Positions 26,922-36,617 of a stretch of 64,000 nucleotides of DNA are shown here, in pieces. Location of the stretch: positions 1 through 64,000 of the forward strand of contig CAWACW010000017.1 in NCBI GenBank assembly GCA_963780635.1. The letters are read 5' to 3'. Source of the DNA: DATEPR01 sp963780635 (GTDB lineage Bacteria > Actinomycetota > Actinomycetes > Mycobacteriales > Pseudonocardiaceae). How positions within the stretch are numbered: position 1 is the first letter of the stretch; each line of letters starts with the position of its first letter. A program made the translations under genes and the position numbers. A model generated the notes under the pieces. The model did not search any database, was not told the DNA's origin, and worked only from the letters and a program-made list of their open reading frames with translations.

Positions 26922-27869
26922 CCGCCTACGTGCCCTGCATCGACCTGGGACCGTGGTTCGACGGCTCGGGTCGGCCGGAGGTCGCCGAGCAGGTCGACCA
27001 CGCGCTGCGGACCGCGGGCTTCCTGCTGGTCACCGGGCACGGCGTCGACCAGGAGTTGCGTGACCGGGTACGCGCCCTGGCCAGGGAGTTCTTCGCGTTG
27101 CCCGACGAGGTGAAGGCCCGGTACGCGGTCGGCGTCGGCGGGCGCGGCTGGCTCCCGCCGGGTGTCGAGGCCAACGGTTACGCCGAGGGCACCGAGACTC
27201 CCGCGGACCTCAAGGAGTCGTACTCGCTCGCCGCCGACGACCCCACGGGCGACCCGGCCGTCGACGCGACCTGGTTCCTGCCCAATGTCTGGCCGGCCGA
27301 GGTGCCCGGACTGCGGCCGGTGCTGACCGAGTACCTGGCGCGGATGCGAGCGTTGTCCGACGAGCTGATGTCGCGTGTGCGCGGTGGCCCTCGGCCTGCC
27401 CGCCGACCACTTCGCCAGGTACCTCACGCATCCCACGTTCGGCTTCAACCTGAACTGGTACCCGCCACTGCGCCGCGTCGGCGAACCGGAGCCAGGCCAG
27501 TACCGGATCGGCCCGCACACGGATTTCGGGACCGTGACGGTGTTGGACCGCGAACCGGGCCTGGGTGGCCTGCAGGTCTACACCGCGGCCGGCGAGTGGA
27601 TCGACGCACCGTTCGACCCGGATGCGTTCACCATCAACATCGGTGACGTGATGGCGCGCTGGACCGGCGACCGGTGGCGGTCGACCAGGCATCGCGTGCT
27701 CGCACCGTCGGCCGACGCGCCCGACGAGGACCTGGTGTCGCTCGTCTACTTCTACGAGGCCGACCACGACGCGGTCATCGAACCGCTGCCGGTCGGCACC
27801 ACCAGTTATCCGCCCGTGGTGTGGGGCGACTACCTCCAAGCGAAATTGGCGGCGATATCCGTTGGCTGA
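26918..27869 (+). CDS. 2-oxoglutarate/Fe(II) oxygenase (isopenicillin-N-synthase fold), one frameshift
   Basis: About 316 residues. The N-terminal DIOX_N half reads CIDLGPWFDG, HALRTAGFLLVTGHGVDQEL and KARYAVGVGGRGWLPPGV. An extra base near 27374 breaks the frame. The catalytic half then reads GPHTDFGTVTVLD (HxD) and STRHRVLAPS (distal His). The fungal thymine 7-hydroxylase belongs to this fold. Between a base deaminase and an NCS1 permease, oxidation of a nucleobase methyl group is a reasonable guess, not shown by the sequence. Confidence 0.8.
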
Positions 27870-27870
27870 A

Positions 27871-29293
27871 ATGATCGACACTGGTGCTGCCGTCGGCGAA
27901 CCGGTACGTGAAGGTGAGTACGGCGACCGGATCGGTGCGGTCGAGCCGGGCGGTGTCGAGTTCATCCCGACGGGCGACCGGCACGGACGTCCGTTGAACC
28001 TGCTGTGGACGTGGACGTCGCCGAACCTGGAGTTCGCGACGATCTTCGTCGGCATCCTCGCGGTCGGCGTGTTCGGCCTGAGCTTCTGGCAGGCAGCGCT
28101 CGCCCTGCTGCTGGGCAACGCGCTCGGCTCGGTGTCACAGTCGGTGCTGTCCGCGCGCGGCCCGAAGCACGGTGTGCCGCAGATGGTGTTATCCCGCTTG
28201 GGTTTCGGCTACTGGGGCAACATCCTGCCCGCCGGTTTGAACGCCATCACGGCAGGCATCGGGTGGTTCGCGGTGAACAGTGTCAGCGGTGCGTTCGCGC
28301 TGGCGGCACTGACCGGGATGCCGGCGCTGCTCGGGCTGGCGATCGTCGTCGTGGCGCAGGTCGTGATCGCGTTCTTCGGGCACAATCTGGTCCAGGCGTT
28401 CGAGAAGTACGCGCTGGTCTTCCTCGGCGCGGTGTTCCTGATCACCACGATCGTCCTGTTCGCCACCGGCTCGCACGCCGGTGCCCCGGGCAAGCCCGAT
28501 TCCGGGCGGGTTCCTGTTGACGGCCGGCGCGGCCTTCGGCTACGCGGCCGGGTGGAACCCGTACGCGGCGGACTACACCCGCTACCTGCCCGCCAACGTG
28601 AACACGCGGCTGACCGGCATCTGGGCGGGGCTGGGCGTGTTCGTGTCGTGCATGGTGCTGGAACTGGTCGGGGCGGTGTCGGTAGCGCCGCTGGGTGCGT
28701 CGGAGAGCAACCCGACGGCACAGTTCACCGGCCAACTGCCGACCTGGCTGGCGGACCTCACGTTGCTGGCGATCGCGCTGGGCGCGGTATCGGCGAACGT
28801 GCTCAACATCTACTCGGGCGCGATGTCGTTCCTGACCCTGGGCGTTCGCCTGCCCCTGGCACTGCGCCGCGCCCTGGTGGCGGTGGTGTTCGGCGTGATC
28901 GGCTTCCTGCTGGCGTGGTCCGGCTTGCAGAACGCGGGGACGAAGTACGAGAACTTCCTGTTGATCATCGCGTACTGGATCGGCCCATGGCTTGGCGTCA
29001 TGTTCACCGACCAGTTCCTCCGCCGAGGCACGCGCGTGGACACCCTGCTGTACGCGAAGTGGTACCGGAACTGGGCGGGCCCGATCGCGATGTTCGTCGG
29101 TGTCGCGATCTCCATCCTGCTGTTCTCCAACCAGACCGACTTCACCGGTTTCGTGGCGAGGCACGTCTCCGGCCTGGGAGACATAGCCTTCCTGGTCGGC
29201 TTCGTCATAGCGGCAGCCCTGTACGCCCTACTCCGCCCATCCCTCGGCGCCAACCGCACGACCTCACCGGGAGCTGTCGAGGCCGAGGTTTAG
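27871..29293 (+). CDS. NCS1-family nucleobase permease, one frameshift
   Basis: About 474 residues, about 12 membrane helices, cytosine/allantoin permease family. Marks are FVGILAVGVFGLSFWQAAL, VPQMVLSRLGFGYWGNILPA and, after a shift near 28495, AAFGYAAGWNPYAADYTRYL (family motif). Removing one base at the shift joins the halves. ATG 27871 follows the oxygenase stop by one base, so the three genes form an operon. It probably imports the base used by the deaminase. Confidence 0.85.
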
Positions 29294-29361
29294 ACATCCG
29301 CGCCGGCCTCGTCGTCGACGGCCATGACCATGGAGTTGCACGAGCCCGAAACAGGTGGTCC

Positions 29362-29747
29362 CTACGGCCAGGTCCGTCGGATTCCGGTAGCGCCGACTGC
29401 GTAAGCAGCGGGTCCGCCGCGCTGAATCGTTCGGTGAATCTGCGCTTGTGCCTGGTGGAACCGTGCGACCATCTCGCGGCGGACGAGGCACTGGTTGTCC
29501 AGATGGAACAGGACTGCCCGGTGCGCCTCCAGCGGCGCGCGCTCATGATCCCGGCCTTTGATCGCCCGTCTTTGCACAGCGGAGTCCAGCCTCGACGCAG
29601 ACCGAAGGACAGCCAGTCCTCGTCGGGAACGTCTTGCGCATCGTCGGCGAAGTGGTCGGTAATGCGGTGCACTGCCCGGCCCAACTCGGTCAGCCCTTCG
29701 GCGACCCCACGGCCGAGCCCTCGATCGAGGAAGAACTCAAGCGGCAC
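29362..29747 (-). CDS. VapC45-like toxin, frameshifted
   Basis: About 128 residues of a PIN-like toxin. The N-terminus PLEFFLDRGLGRGVAEGL holds a conserved Asp, then VPDEDWLSFGLRRGWTPLCK. After a shift near 29575 come IKGRDHERAPLEAHRAVLFH and a GIRRTWP end. This pattern matches VapC45 of mycobacteria. GTG 29747 overlaps the antitoxin gene by 11 bases. With the single-base shift the toxin as written would be inactive; an assembly error is at least as likely. Confidence 0.72.
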
Positions 29748-30387
29748 GCGCTACCCGGCAGATCGCCTCGGCCTGTTCCGGAGTCATGTCGTACTCGTAG
29801 GCGACATCGGCCAGCGACTCCCCGGCCAGCCACAACTCCACCACCGCGTCGACCGGCACCTTGGTGGCCTCGACCACCGGGGCGCCCCAGCCGAATCGTG
29901 GATCGATCACCACCGGAGCCACATCGGTGTACTGCCGGAGGCGTAGCCGCGCCGGGAACTCGTCCGCCGTGTCCCAGGTGATGTAATCGAGGTGGTTGTT
30001 GATCACTTCGCGGATGGGTCGCTGGCCGTCCCCCAGCCGCGCCAGGTCGTCGTCGGCGTAGTGGACGAAGATGTCCACACCGTCGGTCGCGATCCGCTTG
30101 GTCGCCAACGCATACGGCGTGCCGAACTCCTTGCGGATAGCCATTGCGGCATCCCGGACGGATTGCTTGCTCAGACCGAGATCACGCAGCGAACGAAGTA
30201 CGTAAGCCTCGATCACCGCGACGAACGGCATCGATGGCCTGCCGCGTTTCGCCGACTCGAGATGGTGCACGAGCGGATCGCCGTTCGCGCTCTCCCGCAG
30301 CCAGCCGTAGATCGTTGTATCGGGAATAAGGAGGTGGCGCGCCGCTTCTTTGGGAGTCAGCAACGGGTCGTTGAACTTGTCGACCAT
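29737..30387 (-). CDS. VapB45-like antitoxin with DUF433
   Basis: 216 residues from ATG 30387, behind GGGAGG. An N-terminal MerR-like DNA-binding part (LTPKEAARHLLIPDTTIYGW) precedes a linker and a C-terminal DUF433 helix-turn-helix (EATKVPVDAVVELWLAGESL, MTPEQAEAI). This is the Rv2018/VapB45 architecture as I recall it. It neutralises the toxin encoded immediately downstream and likely represses the operon. Confidence 0.8.
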   Translation of the reverse strand: MVDKFNDPLLTPKEAARHLLIPDTTIYGWLRESANGDPLVHHLESAKRGRPSMPFVAVIEAYVLRSLRDLGLSKQSVRDAAMAIRKEFGTPYALATKRIATDGVDIFVHYADDDLARLGDGQRPIREVINNHLDYITWDTADEFPARLRLRQYTDVAPVVIDPRFGWGAPVVEATKVPVDAVVELWLAGESLADVAYEYDMTPEQAEAICRVARAA

Positions 30388-30441
30388 GCGCCTCCCTTTC
30401 AGCTCGGACGTGCCCACATTACCGAGCGTGGTCGGCGACCA

Positions 30442-31419
30442 CTAGTTGTCGTGTAGTGCCGAGTTCAGTTCGATGCCCGTGCCGGTCCTCGGCAGGGCTT
30501 CGACCGTCCCGGTGGCCGAGTTGCGGCGGAAGAGGATGCCGTTGGAGCCGCTGATGTCGAGGGCCTTGATGATGCGGCCGTCGGGCAGGGTGACCTTGGT
30601 TCCCGCCGTGACGTACAGGCCCGCCTCGACCACGCAGTCATCGCCCAGCGAGATGCCGATGCCCGCGTTGGCGCCGATCAGGCAGCGTTCGCCGATGGTG
30701 ATGACCTCCTTGCCGCCACCGGACAGCGTGCCCATCACCGACGAGCCGCCGCCGATGTCGGAGCCGTCACCCACGACGACGCCTGCCGAGATCCGGCCTT
30801 CGACCATCGACGAGCCCAGCGTCCCGGCATTGAAGTTGACGAAGCCCTCGTGCATGACGACCGAGCCGCTGGCCAGGTGGGCGCCCAGCCGCACGCGGTC
30901 CGCGTCCGCGATGCGCACGCCGGCCGGCAGCACGTAGTCGACCATCCTCGGGAACTTGTCCACCCCGTACACCGTCACCTGGCCACGGGCCCGCAGCGCC
31001 AGCCGCGTCGACTCGAAGCCCTCGACCGGGCATGGGCCGTGGTTGGTCCACACGACATTCGACAGCAGCCCGAACTGGCCGTCGAGATTGCAGCCGTGCG
31101 GCGCCACGAGCCGGGACGAGAGCAGGTGCAGCCGCAGGTACACGTCGTGCGCGTCGACCGGGGGATCGGCCAGGGACCCGATGCCGGTGCGCACCGCCAC
31201 GACCTCGACACCGCGGTCGTTGTCCGGGCCGAGGGTGCCCGCCACTGACGCGCCGAGCGCTGCCACCGCGGCTGCGGTGTCCAACCGCACGGAGCCGGTC
31301 GAGGCGACCGACCCCAGCCTGGGTTGCGGGTACCAGGTGTCCAGCACGGTGCCGTCGCTGGTCACGGTGGCCAGGCCGACCGCGTGGGCGCCGTTCGTCG
31401 CGGGTGCGTTCACGGGCAC
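30442..31419 (-). CDS. dapD: Tetrahydrodipicolinate N-succinyltransferase DapD
   Basis: 325 residues (mycobacterial DapD about 317). Left-handed beta-helix hexapeptide repeats are visible: GSSMVEGRISAGVVVGDGSD, IGERCLIGANAGIGISLGDD. HGPCPVEGFESTRL and YGVDKFPRMVDYV are characteristic of the actinobacterial form. Start GTG 31419 is the likeliest, with GTG 31413 as an alternative. It makes N-succinyl-2-amino-6-ketopimelate, the substrate of dapC. It is divergent from dapE, with a lipoprotein gene between. Confidence 0.93.
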   Translation of the reverse strand: MPVNAPATNGAHAVGLATVTSDGTVLDTWYPQPRLGSVASTGSVRLDTAAAVAALGASVAGTLGPDNDRGVEVVAVRTGIGSLADPPVDAHDVYLRLHLLSSRLVAPHGCNLDGQFGLLSNVVWTNHGPCPVEGFESTRLALRARGQVTVYGVDKFPRMVDYVLPAGVRIADADRVRLGAHLASGSVVMHEGFVNFNAGTLGSSMVEGRISAGVVVGDGSDIGGGSSVMGTLSGGGKEVITIGERCLIGANAGIGISLGDDCVVEAGLYVTAGTKVTLPDGRIIKALDISGSNGILFRRNSATGTVEALPRTGTGIELNSALHDN

Positions 31420-31448
31420 TACCGTAATCAATCGCCCGAACCGGCACC

Positions 31449-31889
31449 TCAGGGGCTGGGCGACGCGGCCAGCGACTTGCCCAGCTGGTCCAGGTCCTTC
31501 CCGATGGTCTGCAGCGCCGCCGGGCACTTGGCCTGCTGTGTCTGGCTGGGCTTCCCGCTGATCGTGTCGCATGCCATGGACTGGTACGTGTGCACGGCGT
31601 TGGCCAGGCTGTTGACCTGCGCGGTGTGCCCGGGCACGTCAGCCCGCAGCGCGTTCACCGTGTTCGCGACCTCGGTGACGTAGCGGCCGCAGTTCGTGTA
31701 GTCGGCCTGCGGGCTGCGGCAGGGGTCGGTCACCAGCGCCGGGATCTTCACCAACAGGTCCGACACGTTGTTCGTGTAACCCGACCCGGTGTTCTGGTCA
31801 CCCGGCTGGGCGTCCGCGCAGCCGGCCACGGCGAGGACCGCGAGCACGATCCCGGCCACCGAGGCAGCCATGGAGCCGAATCGCCGCAT
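31449..31889 (-). CDS. Small lipoprotein, function unknown
   Basis: 146 residues from ATG 31889 with GGAGGG before it. The signal MRRFGSMAASVAGIVLAVLA ends in lipobox VAGC. The mature part has four cysteines (DPCRSPQADYTNCGRYV, MACDTI, KCPAAL), probably two disulphides, and a helical middle. I do not recognise a family. It sits 29 bases upstream of dapD and may be co-transcribed. Confidence 0.75.
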   Translation of the reverse strand: MRRFGSMAASVAGIVLAVLAVAGCADAQPGDQNTGSGYTNNVSDLLVKIPALVTDPCRSPQADYTNCGRYVTEVANTVNALRADVPGHTAQVNSLANAVHTYQSMACDTISGKPSQTQQAKCPAALQTIGKDLDQLGKSLAASPSP

Positions 31890-31954
31890 GCTGTTCCCTC
31901 CGAAGTCGTCGCCCTCCACGCTACGCACCCGCTGATCGCGGCTATCGTCGGCCC

Positions 31955-33040
31955 GTGCGCCTCGACCTGACCAGTGACCCCGTCGAACTCACCGCCGTCC
32001 TCGTCGACCAGCCGAGCGTGTCCGGCGACGAGGTCGCACTCGCCGACGCGGTGGCGGCCGCGCTCGCCGAGCAGGCACCGCGGCTGGAGCTGGTCCGGTC
32101 AGGCAACACCGTGCTCGCCCGCACGAACCTGGGCCGCCCGTCCCGCGTGGTGTTCGCCGGCCACCTGGACACCGTGCCGATCAACGACAACGTGCCGCAC
32201 CACCGCACCGGCGATGGCGACGACCTGATCCTGCACGGCTGCGGTGCGGTCGACATGAAGAGCGGTGACGCCGTCCTGCTGCACCTGGCCGCCACCGTCG
32301 CCGAGCCGGCGCACGACCTCACCTTCGTGTTCTACGACTGCGAGGAGGTCGAGGCGGCCCGCAACGGCCTCGGCCGGATAGAGCGTGACCTGCCGGAATG
32401 GCTGCGTGGTGACCTCGCCGTGGTGTGCGAGCCGTCGAACGCGGTCGTGGAGGCCGGTTGCCAGGGCACGATGCGGATCGAGGTGCGCACCACCGGGCAG
32501 CGTGCGCACACCGCTCGTGCCTGGATGGGCGTGAACGCGATCCACGCGATGGGCGACGCGCTGCGCAGGCTGACCGACTACGAGCCTCGCCGGGTCGACA
32601 TCGACGGCTGCCTCTACCGCGAGGGCCTGCAGGCGGTGCGGATCGGCGGCGGGGTCGCGGGCAACGTCGTGCCGGACGAGTGCGTGCTGACCGTGAACCA
32701 CCGGTTCGCCCCGGACCGCAGCGCGGAGCAGGCCGAGGCACACCTGCGCGAGGTGTTCGCCGGCTACGACGTCACCGTGACCGACCGCGCTTCCGGTGCG
32801 CTGCCGGGACTTTCGTCGCCGCTGGCCAACGCTCTGGTGGCCGCGACCGGCAACAACCCGGTGGCCAAACTGGGCTGGACCGACGTGGCCAGGTTCGCCG
32901 CGCTGGGCATGCCCGCGATCAACTTCGGTCCAGGCGACCCGACGCTGGCGCACACCCAGGCAGAACACGTGCGGGCGGCGGAGATCCGGGACTGTGTCGC
33001 GATTCTGCGGGAGTTCGTGACCCGGTTCACCGCGAGTTGA
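31955..33040 (+). CDS. dapE: Succinyl-diaminopimelate desuccinylase DapE
   Basis: 361 residues, M20 zinc peptidase family. Metal motifs are FAGHLDTVPINDN and GAVDMKSGDAV, with catalytic FYDCEEVEAARNG. A dimerisation domain (TTGQRAHTARAWMGVNAIHA) and the final GPGDPTLAHTQAEHV with the last His follow. GTG 31955. It removes succinate to give LL-diaminopimelate. Divergent from dapD as in mycobacteria. Confidence 0.93.
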   Translation: MRLDLTSDPVELTAVLVDQPSVSGDEVALADAVAAALAEQAPRLELVRSGNTVLARTNLGRPSRVVFAGHLDTVPINDNVPHHRTGDGDDLILHGCGAVDMKSGDAVLLHLAATVAEPAHDLTFVFYDCEEVEAARNGLGRIERDLPEWLRGDLAVVCEPSNAVVEAGCQGTMRIEVRTTGQRAHTARAWMGVNAIHAMGDALRRLTDYEPRRVDIDGCLYREGLQAVRIGGGVAGNVVPDECVLTVNHRFAPDRSAEQAEAHLREVFAGYDVTVTDRASGALPGLSSPLANALVAATGNNPVAKLGWTDVARFAALGMPAINFGPGDPTLAHTQAEHVRAAEIRDCVAILREFVTRFTAS

Positions 33041-33135
33041 GGGGCCGTTCACGGTCTCGGCTGCTCCATGTTGCCTGATGCTGCTTCCCTCTGGCTGCGG
33101 TACCGACAGGTGCCAGGCGAGAGAAGGGTGCAGGA

Positions 33136-35205
33136 ATGGCCGAGTCCAGCTCAGGTTTCAACCGCCGCCGTTTCATCGCCGGAGCCGCAGGCGCCGCCGC
33201 CGCGGGTAGCGTGCTGGGCGGCGGCCTGCCGGCCGGTATGGCGGAGGCGATGGCGGAACCCCGCAAACGGGGCAGCCTCGACGACGTCGAGCACGTCATC
33301 ATGCTGATGCAGGAGAACCGCTCATTCGACCACTACTACGGGACCATGCGGGGCGTCCGCGGCTACGGCGACCGCACGTCGCTGCGGCTGCCGACCGGCA
33401 AGGACGTGTTGCACCAGCCGGACGCGAACCGCACCGATGGCGGCTTCCTGCTGCCGTGGCACGTCGACACGACCACAGTGGACGGTCAGGATCTCGCTGA
33501 CCTGGACCACAGCTGGATTCCCACGCACAACGTGTGGGACAACGGCGAGTGGGACGCCTGGGTACCGAACAAGACCGAGCTCTCGATGGGTTACTTCACC
33601 CAGTCCGACATCCCGTTCCAGCGTGCCCTCGCCGACGCCTACACCGTGTGTGACCACTACTTCTGCTCGATCCAGGGCCCGACAACGCCGAACCGGCTGT
33701 TCCATTGGACCGGCACCATCAATCCGGCCGGCGACCTCGGCGGCCCGGCGATCAGCAACCCGGCCGACTACAACCCGGTCTACAACTGGACGACCTACCC
33801 CGAGCGGCTGCAGCGGGCGGGCGTCTCCTGGCAGATCTACGCCAACAAGGAGGTCGGCGACGGCGGCGGCATCGACGGCTTCGTCGGCGACTTCGGCGAC
33901 AACCCGCTGTGGCTGTTCCAGGCGTACCACGACGCCCTGGCCAGCACCGACCCGAAGATCCACCAGCTGGCCGACCGCGCCAACGTGATCCCCGAGTGGC
34001 TGCCCAACTCGGGTCTGGGCATGAGCAGCAAGCACGTGCTGGCGGATTTCATCGCCGCCACCAAGTCGGGCGACCTGCCCGCGGTGTCGTGGATCGTGGC
34101 GCCGTTCGCGTGGTGCGAGCACCCGACCGCGCGCCCGGTGGACGGGGCGGTCTACCTGCAGACGGTGCTGCGGGCGCTGTGGGAGAACCCGAAGCTGTGG
34201 GAGTCGACGGCGCTGTTCGTCAACTACGACGAGAACGACGGCTTCTTCGACCACATCGTGCCGCCAACGGCCCCGCCCGGCACCGCGGACGAGTTCGTGG
34301 ACGGCCTGCCGATCGGCTTCGGCCCGCGTGTGCCGATGACGGTGATCTCGCCGTGGAGCAAGGGCGGCTACGTCAACTCGCAGGTGTTCGACCACACCTC
34401 GGTGCTGCGCTTCCTGGAGCGCTGGACGGGCGTGCGGGAGCCGAACATCTCGGCCTGGCGGCGCTCGGTCGCCGGTGACCTGACCAGCTGCTTCGACTTC
34501 TCCCGGCGGGAGCTGTCGTTCCCGGGCCTGCCCGACGCCAACAAGCTGCAGGCCATCGCGGACCAGACGCAGTCGAGGCTCCCCACCCCGACACCGCCGG
34601 CCGCGGGCCACCAGCTGGCACCGAGGCAGGAACCGGGTGTGCGGCCGGCTCGCGCGCTGCCCTACCAGCCGACAGCGAACGTGTCGGTCACCACATCCAC
34701 GGGGCACGCTTCGGTGCTGCTGGCCAACAGCGGCTCGGCGGCGCTGCAGTTCGGTATCTACCCGGCGGGTGCCACGCCGCTGCGGGTCGACGTGGCCGCG
34801 GGCGGCAAGGCAACCACGGACGTGACCGCCGCGAGCGACGGATCGTACGACATCGCGGTGCACAGCGCTAACGGGTTCCTGCGCGAGTTCGCGGGCCGCA
34901 AGGGCGGTCCGGCGATCGAGGTCACGGTGACCGTGGTCGGCGGCGGCGACCACCCGAAGCTGCGGATCACCCTGCACAACGGGGGCCACGCGACCGTGAC
35001 GGTCAAGGTGACCGGCACCCGCCCGGGTGCGGGCCGCACGACCACGTACCGGGTGCCCGGTGGCGCGACTGTCAGCAGTGACCGGGACGTGCTCGGCGAC
35101 GGCAAGGGCTGGTACGACGTGCTGGCCACGGTCGAGGGAGATTCGGCGTTCCGCCGCCGGTTCGCCGGGCACGTGGAAAACGGCGAGGACTCGATCTCCG
35201 GCTGA
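33136..35205 (+). CDS. Tat-secreted phosphocholine-type phospholipase C
   Basis: 689 residues, intact. The twin-arginine signal NRRRFIAGAAGAAAAGSVLG leads into the phosphoesterase domain: MLMQENRSFDHYYGTMRGVR (catalytic Thr/metal site region), NYDENDGFFDHIVPP (Asp/Glu ligands). Two C-terminal DUF756 beta modules follow (about residues 510-600 and 605-685). It hydrolyses phosphatidylcholine or sphingomyelin outside the cell. It is not part of the mycobacterial backbone here and stands with a PLD-like gene and plsC. Confidence 0.9.
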   Translation: MAESSSGFNRRRFIAGAAGAAAAGSVLGGGLPAGMAEAMAEPRKRGSLDDVEHVIMLMQENRSFDHYYGTMRGVRGYGDRTSLRLPTGKDVLHQPDANRTDGGFLLPWHVDTTTVDGQDLADLDHSWIPTHNVWDNGEWDAWVPNKTELSMGYFTQSDIPFQRALADAYTVCDHYFCSIQGPTTPNRLFHWTGTINPAGDLGGPAISNPADYNPVYNWTTYPERLQRAGVSWQIYANKEVGDGGGIDGFVGDFGDNPLWLFQAYHDALASTDPKIHQLADRANVIPEWLPNSGLGMSSKHVLADFIAATKSGDLPAVSWIVAPFAWCEHPTARPVDGAVYLQTVLRALWENPKLWESTALFVNYDENDGFFDHIVPPTAPPGTADEFVDGLPIGFGPRVPMTVISPWSKGGYVNSQVFDHTSVLRFLERWTGVREPNISAWRRSVAGDLTSCFDFSRRELSFPGLPDANKLQAIADQTQSRLPTPTPPAAGHQLAPRQEPGVRPARALPYQPTANVSVTTSTGHASVLLANSGSAALQFGIYPAGATPLRVDVAAGGKATTDVTAASDGSYDIAVHSANGFLREFAGRKGGPAIEVTVTVVGGGDHPKLRITLHNGGHATVTVKVTGTRPGAGRTTTYRVPGGATVSSDRDVLGDGKGWYDVLATVEGDSAFRRRFAGHVENGEDSISG

Positions 35206-35229
35206 CGGCTGTCCTCGACGAGAAGGTGA

Positions 35230-36115
35230 GCGGCGGTGCGGCCCTGCCCGATGGGGCGGGGCCGTGCGGTCAGCGGGTCGGGTCGAGCCGGCTCACCGGG
35301 GAACGTCCGACCGGCGTTCGCGGAAGCACGCGAGCTGGCCTTTCAGCGGGCGACTCGCGTGTTGGCTGTCGGATGGCTGGCGAGTTGACCGTCCGGTGGC
35401 CGTCTCGGTGTGAGTTGGCGGTTGGGCCGTCGGCTCCGAGTTTGCCGTTGAGTGGTCGGAACGTCCGGTCGGTCATCTGCTCCGACAGCCGCGAGTTGGC
35501 CTTTCGGGGGTCGCGTCGCGTATCCGCCGTCGAGTGGCGAGTTGACCGACCGGTGGCCGTCTCAGGTGTGAGTTGGCCGTTGGATGGGCAGTTCACGTGT
35601 CGGGTTCGGGTGGCTGGCGAGTTGACCATTCAGTGGCCACCTTGGCCGCCAATTTGGGCGAGTTGGCCGTTAGGGGGTCGGCTTGCGGCTTGGGCAGTTG
35701 GCCGAGCGCTGCGGTGTTGGCCGTTCGGTGGTCAGGATGCTCAGTGCTTGATGAGAGGACGCACGCACGACGAGAGCTCGCCTTTCAGGGGCCGAGTCAC
35801 ATGTGCGCCATTGCGCGGCGAGTTGACCACCCGATGGTCGCCTTGGGTGTGAGTTGGCCGTTGGGTGGCCGGGTGCTGGAGGTGTTGGCCGTTGGGTGGT
35901 CGGCTCGCGAGTCGGCCGTTGAGCGGCCGGGTTCTCGACGTGTTGGCCGTTGGATCGGTGGCTCACGAGATGGCCGTTGGGCTGGGCGGGTGCTGGATGT
36001 GGTGGGCGTTGGGTCGGGGAGGGCTGCGCCCCACGGACGGGGGCGCGGTGGTGCGGCCCTGCCCGGGCGGGCAGGGCCGGCCAGTGTCGCGGTCAGTGGC
36101 GCGGTGAGGGTCGCG
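35230..36115. repeat. Degenerate tandem repeat array, about 21 units of GAGTTGGCCGTTGGGTGG
   Basis: No gene lies in this 911-base gap. It is filled with diverged units of 27-32 bases around GAGTTGGCCGTTGGGTGGC, clearest at 35849-36000 where GAGTTGGCC and GTGTTGGCC units alternate. A higher order is visible: GAGTTGACC units at 35382, 35539, 35619 and 35820, and GAGCTGGCCTTTCAG-like units at 35332, 35493 and 35774. The flank 35231-35318 resembles the 3' end of the next gene (36117-36162). Unit length is not a multiple of three, so it is not a protein repeat. Confidence 0.8.
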
Positions 36116-36116
36116 G

Positions 36117-36527
36117 TCAGCTGATCGGGTCGAGCCGGATCACTGGGAACGTCCGGTCGGTGTTCTTCTCGTACTCCTTGAAGTCCGGCCAGTACTCGAC
36201 CAGCTTCGCGTAGAGCCGGTCCCGCTCCGCACCGTCGCGCAGCACGGTCGGCCGCGCGGTCAATGTCTGGTCGCCGACCTCGACCGTCACCTCGGGCATC
36301 ACCTCGATGTTGGCCACCCACTGTGGGTCCTGTGGTGCGCCGCCCAGCGAGCCCGCGACCAGCATGGCGTCGCCGTCTGTCGTGTAGACCAGCGGGTAGA
36401 GCCGCTCGGTGCCGCTCTTCCGGCCGATGATGTGCAGGATGACCAGTCGCTTGCCCTCGAAGTGGCCGCCGACGATCCCGTGGTTGGCTCGGAACTCGGT
36501 GACGGTCTGCTCGTTGAAATCGTTCAC
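36117..36527 (-). CDS. Deazaflavin (F420)-dependent nitroreductase family protein
   Basis: 136 residues, intact, split-barrel DDN/AclJ-type fold. Marks are GKRLVILHIIGRKSGTERLY, AMLVAGSLGGAPQDPQW (F420 phosphate contact) and DRLYAKLVEYWPDFKEYEKN near the end. Such proteins reduce quinones or nitro compounds with F420H2. Parts of its last codons are copied in the downstream repeat array. Confidence 0.87.
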   Translation of the reverse strand: MNDFNEQTVTEFRANHGIVGGHFEGKRLVILHIIGRKSGTERLYPLVYTTDGDAMLVAGSLGGAPQDPQWVANIEVMPEVTVEVGDQTLTARPTVLRDGAERDRLYAKLVEYWPDFKEYEKNTDRTFPVIRLDPIS

Positions 36528-36617
36528 GAACTCATACTATTGACGAAACTGCAGTACGACCTGCCGTAGTGACGGAGGCTGCCCGGTCGCCGGCAGCGCA
36601 CCCCCTAGACTCGGTCC

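Noticed and set aside
35226..35852. 208-codon frame in the repeat array with recurring ELTVRW-like words
   Set aside because: The repeat unit is not a multiple of three, the words drift between frames and no ribosome site is present; the array is non-coding.
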